A stretch of DNA of 64,000 bases from an uncultured Pseudomonadota bacterium (GTDB lineage Bacteria; Myxococcota_A; UBA796; CAJQPC01): assembly GCA_913060515.1 (NCBI GenBank), contig CAJXRZ010000016.1, forward strand, positions 1 through 64,000, written 5' to 3'. This document shows, piece after piece, positions 57,913 to 64,000 of the stretch. Each line of letters starts with the position of its first letter. Positions within the stretch are counted from its first letter, which is position 1. The position numbers and the translations under genes are program-made. The notes beneath the pieces were generated by a model. It saw nothing but the letters and a program-made list of their open reading frames with translations, was not told where the DNA came from and searched no databases.

Positions 57913-59160
57913 ATGTCTGAGATCAAGAAGATCGTCACTGCGTACAGCGGCGGTCTGGACACTTCTTGCATGATTCCCTGGCTGTCCGAGGCCTACGGTG
58001 GCGCCGAGATCTACGGCTTTACCGGCGACTTGGGCCAAGGCGAGGACCTGTCCGGCATCCGAGAGAAGGCCATTCGAACCGGCGCTGTTGACTGCGTTGT
58101 AGAGGACCTTCAGGACGAGTTCGTCGAGGACTACATCCTGCCAGCTGTGCACGCATCGGCTGTCTACGAGGGCATGTACCCCTTGCACACCGCTCTGGGG
58201 CGTCCGCTGCTGGCCAAGAAGCTGGTGGAGACCGCGCGCAAGTTCGGCGCCACCGCTGTGGCCCACGGCTGCACCGGCAAGGGCAACGACCAAGTCCGCT
58301 TCGAGGTCGCTATCCGCGCCTTGGCGCCCGACCTGGAGATCATCGCGCCCCTGCGGACCTGGGACCTGCTGACCCGCGAGATGGAAGTGGAGTACGCCCT
58401 GGAGCGGAAGATCCCAATCCCCATCACCAAGGCCAAGCCCTACTCCATCGACCAGAACCTCTGGGGCTGCGCCATTGAGTGCGGCGAGATGGAAGACTTG
58501 TGGACCGAGCCCCCTGCCGATGCTTGGCGTATGACCAAGGATCCCAGCCACGCGCCTCGTGGATCCATCGAGATGGTCTTGGGCTTCGAGCAGGGCACAC
58601 CGGTGTCCATCGACGGGCGGACCATGAGCCCAACCGCGCTCATCAAGGAGCTCAACCAGGTCGCAGGCGGCTTTGGCGTGGGCCGCATCGACATGGTGGA
58701 GAACCGCGTGGTCGGTCTCAAGTCCCGCGAGGTCTACGAGGCTCCGGGCGCCAGCTTGATCCACATGGCGCACACCGAGCTGGAGCGCATTTGTTTGGAC
58801 CGGGCCACCTTCAACTACAAGAACAAGATGTCCCAGGACTTCGCCAACGTGATCTACGACGGCGTGTGGTTCAGCCCCCTGCGCGAGGCCATGCAGGCCT
58901 TCTTGGAAGAGACCCAGCGCACGGTCACCGGCGAAGTGCGCATCCGCGTCTCGGCCGGCTTGGCACGCATCACCGGGCGCCGCAGCCCCTACAGCCTCTA
59001 CGACATGGGCCTGGCCACCTACTCCGAGGGCGACACCTTTGACCGCACCACGGCGGAGGGCTTCATGGCCCTGTACGGCTTGCCCTACAAGACCATCGCT
59101 GAGGTCCGCCGCAAGGCTGGTCAGCCTCTGTTCGTGAAGCGCCGCCCGCAGAGCAGCTAA
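57913..59160 (+). CDS. argG: Argininosuccinate synthase
   Basis: ArgG joins citrulline and aspartate using ATP, the second-to-last step of arginine synthesis. The 415-residue protein has the ATP-binding motif VTAYSGGLDTSCMIPWL (SGGxDTS) and the family motifs HGCTGKGNDQVRFE and YSIDQNLWGCAIECG. It has the later MDLVENRVVGLKSRGVYE-like segment (IDMVENRVVGLKSREVYEAPG). Length is normal (400-445). The start at 57913 (MSEIKKIV) has AAGGA upstream; the frame runs to 57895. A strong terminator follows. Confidence 0.97.
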   Translation: MSEIKKIVTAYSGGLDTSCMIPWLSEAYGGAEIYGFTGDLGQGEDLSGIREKAIRTGAVDCVVEDLQDEFVEDYILPAVHASAVYEGMYPLHTALGRPLLAKKLVETARKFGATAVAHGCTGKGNDQVRFEVAIRALAPDLEIIAPLRTWDLLTREMEVEYALERKIPIPITKAKPYSIDQNLWGCAIECGEMEDLWTEPPADAWRMTKDPSHAPRGSIEMVLGFEQGTPVSIDGRTMSPTALIKELNQVAGGFGVGRIDMVENRVVGLKSREVYEAPGASLIHMAHTELERICLDRATFNYKNKMSQDFANVIYDGVWFSPLREAMQAFLEETQRTVTGEVRIRVSAGLARITGRRSPYSLYDMGLATYSEGDTFDRTTAEGFMALYGLPYKTIAEVRRKAGQPLFVKRRPQSS

Positions 59161-59185
59161 GGCGCGGGCCTTGGGCCCAAAGCAG

Positions 59186-59227
59186 AACCCCCGACGGAGC
59201 ACCTTGGTGTTCCGCCGGGGGTTTTTC
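59186..59227 (+). terminator. Intrinsic terminator after argG
   Basis: AACCCCCGACGGAGCACC (59186-59203) pairs with GGTGTTCCGCCGGGGGTT (59206-59223) around a two-base loop, with two mismatches, and is followed by TTTTTCT. The stem is long and GC-rich with a T-tract, the textbook Rho-independent form. It ends the argR-argG unit before the opposing DUF2807 gene. Confidence 0.9.
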
Positions 59228-59240
59228 TCTGTGGTCTCGC

Positions 59241-60029
59241 TCAGTAGGAGACGCGTCCGCTGCCGGTCTCTTGAACGTCTACCGGACCCGGGTTTCCGCT
59301 CAGGGTCAGGGAGCCGGACCCGCTCAGCTTGGCCTCGACTGGGCCGTCCATCTCAACAGCGCTGGAGCCGGAGCCGGTGATCTTGGCCACCAGGGCGTAG
59401 CTCAGCAGATCGCTCGCTCCCATTCCACCCGACCCGCTGGTGTGCAGGTCCAGCTCGCCGGCCTCTCCGCTCAGGTCGCTGCCGCCGGAGCCGCTGTGCT
59501 CAACGATGAGGGTGTCGGTAGAGATGTCCTGGACCCTTGCGCCGCCGGAGCCGCTGGTGTCGATGACCAGGTCCATGGTGTCGACCTGATCCACGCTCAC
59601 GCCGCCGGAGCCGCTGATGTGGATGTCCAGGCTGTCCGAGGCGATGGCGCCGATGTCCGCGCTGCCAGAGCCGCTCACGCTCAACTCGCGCAGCTCGCAG
59701 CCGTCCCCGGCCATGAAGGAGCCGCTTCCCGAGACGCCCACCCGGTTCAAGCACGCGCTCTGCAGCGTGACGTGGCAGTCCATCTTGGTGGTCAGCAGCA
59801 TGTCGTTGGGGGTGCGCACCACCAGCTGGCCATCTTCGATGTCGGTGAAGATGTACTCCAGCAGGTTCTCATCGCAGTGCACCTCCGCGGCGGAGTCTCC
59901 CGAGCTCCAGTGCACATCGACGAAGGTGGTGTTTTTCACGCCAGAGAAGTCGCCGACATCTCGGGACTCAGTGGCCTCAACGCCGTTTCCTTGGGTGGCA
60001 CAGGCCAGCAAGGTCAGAAGGATGGTCAT
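59241..60029 (-). CDS. DUF2807 lipoprotein with Ser-Gly repeats
   Basis: The 262-residue precursor has a ten-residue lipoprotein signal (MTILLTLLAC). The mature part is the DUF2807 (GIN/head) beta-helix domain: RDVGDFSGVKNTTFVDVHW, and at least eight SGSG units (VSGSGS, ISGSGG, TSGSGG, HSGSGG, LSGSGS) spaced about 20 residues apart. This repeat typifies the fold and forms turns of a beta-solenoid. The role in related proteins is unclear, perhaps adhesion or sensing. It sits antiparallel between argG and argH. Confidence 0.9.
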   Translation of the reverse strand: MTILLTLLACATQGNGVEATESRDVGDFSGVKNTTFVDVHWSSGDSAAEVHCDENLLEYIFTDIEDGQLVVRTPNDMLLTTKMDCHVTLQSACLNRVGVSGSGSFMAGDGCELRELSVSGSGSADIGAIASDSLDIHISGSGGVSVDQVDTMDLVIDTSGSGGARVQDISTDTLIVEHSGSGGSDLSGEAGELDLHTSGSGGMGASDLLSYALVAKITGSGSSAVEMDGPVEAKLSGSGSLTLSGNPGPVDVQETGSGRVSY

Positions 60030-60144
60030 GGTGAAGCTCCTGTCTCTTGTCTTCGAACCCTAAGACACCGCTGGGCAGTAGACCTGTCACCTTGAATGTG
60101 CGATGCGTCTCCGATAGCTGCTGGTCCCAGTCCTGGAGAGAAAG

Positions 60145-61506
60145 ATGGCCTTGTGGTCCGGTCGATTTGAGGGTGGCCCAGCCGCCGCCTTTCAGCGCTT
60201 CTCAGAGTCTCTGGGGGTGGATCTGATGATGTTCGAGGAGGACGTGGCCGGCTCCATGGCCCACGCCACCATGCTGGGCGAGGTGGGCCTGCTCTCCGAG
60301 ACCGAGGTCAAGACCCTCATCGATGGACTGGCGCAGGTCCGCAGCGAGCTGCGCGAGGGCACCTACACCCCGGGCATCGAGCTCGAAGACGTGCACATGG
60401 CTGTGGAGTCACGCCTGATCGACATCGTCGGTCCCGTGGGCGGAAAGCTGCACACCGCACGCTCCCGCAACGACCAGGTCGCCACCGACGTACGCCTCTG
60501 GATGCTCTCCAACCTGCGGATCTTGGATGAAGCCCTCGCTGGCCTGATCGACGCCCTGTGCACGCGCATTGAGCAGGACGGCCGCACCCTCATCCCAGGC
60601 TTCACCCACCTGCAGCGAGGCCAGCCCATCTGGCTCGGACACCACCTGCTGGCCTACTGCTGGATGCTGCACCGGGACCGCAGCCGCGTTCGGGACTGCA
60701 TGACCCGCATGGATCTCTCGCCACTGGGCGCAGGCGCCATGGCCGGCACCCCACACCCCATCGACCGCAAGCGCAGCGCGGAGCTGATGGGCTTTGCCGG
60801 CGTGGTCGAGAACGCCATGGACGCGGTCGCCGCCCGAGACCACCTGCAGGAGGCCGCCAGCCTCTGCGCCATCTGCGTGACCCACCTCTCCCGCATGGCC
60901 GAGGAGTTGGTGCTCTGGTCCACGCCAGAGTTCAAGATCGTGCGCATGGGCGAGGCCTACGCAACCGGCTCCAGCATCATGCCGCAGAAGCGCAACCCCG
61001 ACGCCGCGGAGCTGGTGCGCGGCAAGGCTGGCCGGGTCTACGGTGATTTGCAGGCGCTGCTGACCATGGTCAAGGGCCTGCCCCTGGCCTACAACCGCGA
61101 CCTGCAGGAGGACCGTCACAGCCTCTTCGACGCGATGGGCACCACCATCGCGTGCGTGGAGATGATGCAGGGCATGTGGTCCACCCTGAGCGTCTACACC
61201 GAGCGCTACACCGAGGTGCTCAAGGGCGACTTCCTGCTGGCCACCGAGCTGGCGGACTACCTGGCCGCCAAGGGCGTGCCCTTCCGCGACGCACACCACG
61301 TCAGCGGCTCCCTGGTGAAGTGGTGTGAGGACCGGGGCGGCAACTTCTCGCTGCTCACCCTCGAAGTACTCCAGGAGCACCACAGCGCCTTCGAGGCCGA
61401 CGCCTTTGATTGGCTGGAGCTGGAGGCTGCCGTTGAGCGCCGGGTGTCCCATGGCGGAACGGCTTGGTCCGAGGTCGTGCGACAGGTGGCGCTGCTCCGA
61501 GCCTAG
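60145..61506 (+). CDS. argH: Argininosuccinate lyase
   Basis: ArgH splits argininosuccinate into arginine and fumarate. The 453-residue protein of the fumarase/aspartase superfamily has [10 protein letters not shown] at the start, [33 protein letters not shown] (TxLQ..QP), and the signature [16 protein letters not shown]. All catalytic motifs are intact and length is normal. GGAGAG lies six bases before the ATG at 60145. It is separated from argG by a terminator and the DUF2807 gene, so it needs its own promoter; TTGAATG (near 60093) resembles only half an ARG box. Confidence 0.97.
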   Translation: MALWSGRFEGGPAAAFQRFSESLGVDLMMFEEDVAGSMAHATMLGEVGLLSETEVKTLIDGLAQVRSELREGTYTPGIELEDVHMAVESRLIDIVGPVGGKLHTARSRNDQVATDVRLWMLSNLRILDEALAGLIDALCTRIEQDGRTLIPGFTHLQRGQPIWLGHHLLAYCWMLHRDRSRVRDCMTRMDLSPLGAGAMAGTPHPIDRKRSAELMGFAGVVENAMDAVAARDHLQEAASLCAICVTHLSRMAEELVLWSTPEFKIVRMGEAYATGSSIMPQKRNPDAAELVRGKAGRVYGDLQALLTMVKGLPLAYNRDLQEDRHSLFDAMGTTIACVEMMQGMWSTLSVYTERYTEVLKGDFLLATELADYLAAKGVPFRDAHHVSGSLVKWCEDRGGNFSLLTLEVLQEHHSAFEADAFDWLELEAAVERRVSHGGTAWSEVVRQVALLRA

Positions 61507-62315
61507 AGCTCCTCTCCTGCGATCCGAGGGTCGTTCCAGGGGTAGATCTGCTCAAACCAGCCCTTCTCCAGGCCGATGCTCCAGGCCTCGTTGAGGGCTT
61601 TGAGCCCTTCCAGGTTGCCCCAATCGCCTGCCTCGACGCAGGCTTGCCACGTGTCCAGAAGGGCGAGGTGCTCGGGCTTGAGCACAGCGCTGACTTGGGG
61701 GTTGCGGTTGCGGTAGAGAGAGGGGTCGATCTGCTTGGCCAGCTCGGGGGCCTTGCTCACATCGCCGCCGACCCAGTCTAGGATCTTGGTCAAGGTGGCC
61801 TCGGGCGAGGTCATCAGTTGGCTGTGGGGCACCACGCGGTGGGGGTAGCCGCGCACCCGCAGATCCCGCACGAGCATGAAGTTCTCCTTCAACCACTCCA
61901 CCTCGGGTGGCAGATAGGCGGGCTGCTTCTCTTTGGTGGCCCACTCAAAGACCTGGGACTCCAGGAGTCGCATCTTCCGCACGGAGCGGGAGTACTGCTG
62001 CCACGGGCGCACGCTGCAGACCACGCGGCTTAAGAAGGCGTGGTCGCTCTTGACGAGTCCCGGGATGAACACCTTGGTCAGGAGACGGCTGGTGTTTTTG
62101 GGGTGCAGGTAGCGGCCCGTCTGCGGGTGGGGGTTCGTCTCCCAGTACACACCCTTGCGCAGCTCGCTCTCATAGAAGCCGTTGGGGTTCGCCGCCTTGA
62201 GCTTCTCCTCCCAGTTGCGGGGAAACTTGGTCCCCACGTGCTTGTAGCCGGCGGAGATGAGCAGCTGCATCCAGAGAGAAGTGCCGCTGCGCTTGGTTCC
62301 GGTGACGATGAGCAT
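61503..62315 (-). CDS. Sulfotransferase-family protein
   Basis: The 270-residue protein opens with the PAPS 5'-phosphosulfate-binding motif TGTKRSGTSLWMQLL. LSRVVCSVRPWQQYSRSVRKM fits the 3'-phosphate-binding RxxxxxxxS region. It has no signal peptide or membrane segment, so it could sulfate a cytosolic small molecule or a glycan precursor. The start at 62315 gives a normal sulfotransferase N-terminus. It overlaps argH by four bases at the 3' end, in convergent orientation. Confidence 0.8.
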   Translation of the reverse strand: MLIVTGTKRSGTSLWMQLLISAGYKHVGTKFPRNWEEKLKAANPNGFYESELRKGVYWETNPHPQTGRYLHPKNTSRLLTKVFIPGLVKSDHAFLSRVVCSVRPWQQYSRSVRKMRLLESQVFEWATKEKQPAYLPPEVEWLKENFMLVRDLRVRGYPHRVVPHSQLMTSPEATLTKILDWVGGDVSKAPELAKQIDPSLYRNRNPQVSAVLKPEHLALLDTWQACVEAGDWGNLEGLKALNEAWSIGLEKGWFEQIYPWNDPRIAGEEL

Positions 62316-62495
62316 TTTCTGGGGCCTCTCGGTGCTGCGTTTACCTACCCCGCTCGCGATTCTTGGGCAGTACTCAGCCCAAAGTTCCAGGCCGAGAGGC
62401 TCCTATCTCTGCTCTGACGCCCGGTTCACAGCCTTTCACGAACCCTGCCGAGGCTGGGGCATGGTCTTAGTGGGCAAGAGAGGAGACCCATCATC

Positions 62496-63119
62496 ATGAA
62501 ACACATGTCACTTATTCCACTGGCCGCCATACTTCTGGTCGGCTGCACCAAAGTCATCGACGAAGAAGAGGAGGAGCAGGAGGTTGTCGTAGACGACGAC
62601 GGAGACGGCTTCGCTCTGGAAGACGACTGCGACGACACCGATCCGGACATCAACCCCGACGCCGAGGAGATCATCGGCGACGGCGTCGATTCCGACTGTG
62701 ACGGCGAGGACCCCAACTTCGACTACGTCGGAGACTGGGACTTGGCGAGCATCGTCATGGCAGACGAAGAGGGCAGGGATGTCCTGGAAGCCTATGGGGA
62801 TGCCGCCGGCTCTATGGAAGTGTCCGAGGACTTGGTCGTGAGCGTGGAGACCACCCACACCTACACGGACGAGGGCGAGACCTTTGGTTTGGGTGTCTCT
62901 TTGGCTGGCGATGCGACCCCATTGAGCGAGGTCTCGGCCTTCTCCCTGGACTTGAGCGGTCAAATCTTCGCCATCGGAGACGATGAGGCCTTGGACGTCA
63001 CCGGCGACTGGGAGTGCAGCGTGGACGCGGACACCTTGAGCTGCAGCGGTGAGACCACTGCCACGGTAGGGGAACAGAGCCTCCCTCTGGACACCACCGC
63101 GAGCTTCACCCGTCAGTGA
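62496..63119 (+). CDS. MopE-like metal-binding lipoprotein 1
   Basis: The 207-residue precursor has a lipoprotein signal (MKHMSLIPLAAILLVGC, Cys17), then an acidic stretch and the MopE-like motif DDDGDGFALEDDCDD, TDPDINPDAEEIIGDGVDSDC, which reads like Ca2+-binding D-rich loops (DxDxDG) linked by two cysteines. The rest (from about 75) is a beta-rich domain: FDYVGDWDLASIVM, then VTGDWECSVDADTLSC. AGGAG lies ten bases upstream. A paralogue follows at 63280. Such motifs are common on surface proteins of Myxococcota. Confidence 0.85.
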   Translation: MKHMSLIPLAAILLVGCTKVIDEEEEEQEVVVDDDGDGFALEDDCDDTDPDINPDAEEIIGDGVDSDCDGEDPNFDYVGDWDLASIVMADEEGRDVLEAYGDAAGSMEVSEDLVVSVETTHTYTDEGETFGLGVSLAGDATPLSEVSAFSLDLSGQIFAIGDDEALDVTGDWECSVDADTLSCSGETTATVGEQSLPLDTTASFTRQ

Positions 63120-63279
63120 GCGCTTGTGCGCTTCAGGGAGCCCTTCCCTGGGGCGCGCCGCGGCTGGCCGTTTGGGGCGTGTGGCGTACCAAATCCGACC
63201 TCGGCGTTGGCTTTTGCGTGCTGATGTGCGCGCTTCTCCTTATGTGCGCCTCTCAGGGCCTAGATGAGGAGACCCCAAC

Positions 63280-63864
63280 ATGAAGAACACTGCACTGATT
63301 CCACTGGCAGCCATGCTGCTGGTTGGCTGCGCGACCGACAACGACGACGACGGCTTTGCCGTTGAAGACGACTGCAACGACGAGGATGCATCGGTCAACC
63401 CCGACGCGGAAGAGACCATCGGTGACGGCATCGACTCCAACTGCGACGGCGAGGACCCCAACTTCGACTACGTCGGCGACTGGGACCTGAAGAGCATGGT
63501 CTTCAAGACCGAGATCGACGGCTATGCCTACGACTTGCTCGAGTACTACCCCGACGCCGCTGGCAGCATCAAGGTCACCCCCGGCTTGGCTGCGACCTTG
63601 GATACCACCCACAGCTACACCTACGATGGCGAGACCTACGGCTACAGCCTGCAGCTCAGCGGCACGGCGACCCCGTTGGCCGATGTGGCCAGCTTCTCTA
63701 TGGACCTGACGGGCACCTGGGCCGAGACCGGTGATGCAAGCGACGCCATCGACTTGGTCGGCGACTGGGAGTGCACCGTGGCGGCCGAGGAGCTGACCTG
63801 TTCGGGGGTTGTCACCTATGAGAGCTATGACATTGACTTGAGCGCTGTGTTCTCCAGAAACTGA
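63280..63864 (+). CDS. MopE-like metal-binding lipoprotein 2
   Basis: The 194-residue precursor is a tandem paralogue of lipoprotein 1. It shares the signal (NTALIPLAAMLLVGC), DDDGFAVEDDCND, EDASVNPDAEETIGDGIDSNC, DGEDPNFDYVGDWDL, and the final GDWECTVAAEELTCSG. The acidic spacer is shorter. The GAGGAGA Shine-Dalgarno is shared too, so the gene and its upstream signals were copied together. Likely a surface or periplasmic calcium-binding lipoprotein of unknown role. Confidence 0.85.
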   Translation: MKNTALIPLAAMLLVGCATDNDDDGFAVEDDCNDEDASVNPDAEETIGDGIDSNCDGEDPNFDYVGDWDLKSMVFKTEIDGYAYDLLEYYPDAAGSIKVTPGLAATLDTTHSYTYDGETYGYSLQLSGTATPLADVASFSMDLTGTWAETGDASDAIDLVGDWECTVAAEELTCSGVVTYESYDIDLSAVFSRN

Positions 63865-63871
63865 GTCCAAT

Positions 63872-63904
63872 CAGAGCTCGCTCGAGAGCTGAGCGAGTCT
63901 CTGT
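63872..63904. terminator. Hairpin between the last two convergent genes
   Basis: CAGAGCTCGCTC and GAGCGAGTCTCTG form a stem with small mismatches over a seven-base loop. There is no T-tract, so this may act as a bidirectional end-of-transcript structure. Confidence 0.4.
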
Positions 63905-63907
63905 GGC

Positions 63908-64000
63908 TTAGGCCCGGGTGACCCCGGAGCGCTCCAGCATGCTCTGGGTACCCTTGAGCTCGGTCTTGTTGTCCACCAGCACCTGACCGCCACCGCTGCC
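63908..64000 (-). CDS. C-terminal fragment of a gene running off the edge
   Basis: The minus strand reads in one frame from the window edge to TAA at 63908-63910 with 30 codons: GSGGGQVLVDNKTELKGTQS then MLERSGVTRA. G/C-rich third codon positions support coding. The fragment is too short to name; the start lies beyond 64000. It converges with lipoprotein 2. Confidence 0.5.
   Translation of the reverse strand, partial: GSGGGQVLVDNKTELKGTQSMLERSGVTRA

Noticed and set aside
57289-59202. A 637-codon open frame on the minus strand
   Set aside because: It lies antisense to argR and argG, both of which have complete family motifs. The frame is a GC-rich shadow with no recognisable domain.
59300-59760. 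Short DNA repeats resembling a CRISPR or satellite array
   Set aside because: They encode the SGSG turns of a DUF2807 beta-solenoid, vary in sequence and have no constant repeat-spacer layout.
1-64000. tRNA, rRNA, CRISPR arrays, insertion sequences or phage genes
   Set aside because: Reading all spacers gave no cloverleaf with a CCA-side acceptor stem, no rRNA-like stretch, no regular repeat-spacer array, and no transposase or phage structural protein. A tRNA scan would be needed to be certain.

Overview
The window reads as a chromosomal stretch of a high-GC, Gram-negative (diderm) bacterium. Inference only: it looks like a deltaproteobacterial or Myxococcota-like organism. Reasons are the many small lipoproteins, two with calcium-loop-rich MopE-like segments, a divergent HU-like protein, a TamA/TamB pair, and mostly household genes interleaved with regulators and detoxification genes. 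The first 48 bases are not genomic: they are an Illumina Nextera (Tn5) adapter with its index, so biological sequence starts at base 49 and the window begins at a contig end.

Layout. 0.3-2.5 kb: HEAT-repeat protein, a GspH/FimT-type pseudopilin and a small unknown protein. 2.6-4.0 kb: rpsD (S4), rpmG (L33) and recX in one run behind a good sigma70-type promoter. 4.0-11.4 kb: a small membrane protein diverging from tamA-tamB, where tamB seems to use a CTG start. 11.4-19.7 kb: small enzymes, including msrA, an HU-like protein, an MBL hydrolase, two alpha/beta hydrolases, tryptophan 2,3-dioxygenase and a FrnE-type DsbA protein. 19.8-24.3 kb: a large cysteine-rich DUF1566 lipoprotein carrying a phospholipase-A2-like motif, then an electrophile-stress group (hchA and a zinc-free quinone-reductase-like gene facing a LysR regulator). 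24.4-28.4 kb: a Trm11-like tRNA methyltransferase, a 2OG-Fe(II) oxygenase and two divergent PPK2 polyphosphate kinases.

28.5-30.8 kb is an arsenic operon: acr3-arsR-arsC, in which ArsC is fused to an ArsI-like VOC domain, behind a candidate ArsR operator. 30.8-33.1 kb is a scrambled patch with an AraC gene fragment, an OB-fold-like lipoprotein, a TetR pseudogene with an in-frame amber codon, and the intact AraC gene. 33.2-37.2 kb: FAD oxidoreductase, a methyltransferase-like protein, a GH5 lipoprotein and an SDR. 37.2-40.0 kb is a compact blaI-blaR1 (M56) operon ending in two paralogous lipoproteins of unknown family; no beta-lactamase is present. 40.2-50.0 kb: hemerythrin, LysR, PadR and GlxA regulators, a dihaem lipoprotein, two DEAD-box helicases and a ZntB-type transporter. 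50.0-50.5 kb has no gene but is packed with hairpins. 50.5-57.3 kb: pirin, unknown proteins, a YARHG lipoprotein-membrane protein-AlkX-like glycosylase run, and a MECR-like reductase.

57.3-61.5 kb is the arginine locus. argR has an apparently leaderless promoter overlapped by two ARG-box-like sites, followed by argG with a textbook terminator and, past an opposing DUF2807 lipoprotein, argH. The window ends with a sulfotransferase, two tandem MopE-like lipoproteins and the last 30 codons of a gene running off the edge. I saw no rRNA, tRNA, CRISPR array, prophage or insertion sequence. The points most worth a second look are the ArsC-VOC fusion, the blaI-blaR1 lipoprotein pair, the hairpin-dense spacer at 50.1-50.3 kb and the phospholipase-like lipoprotein.
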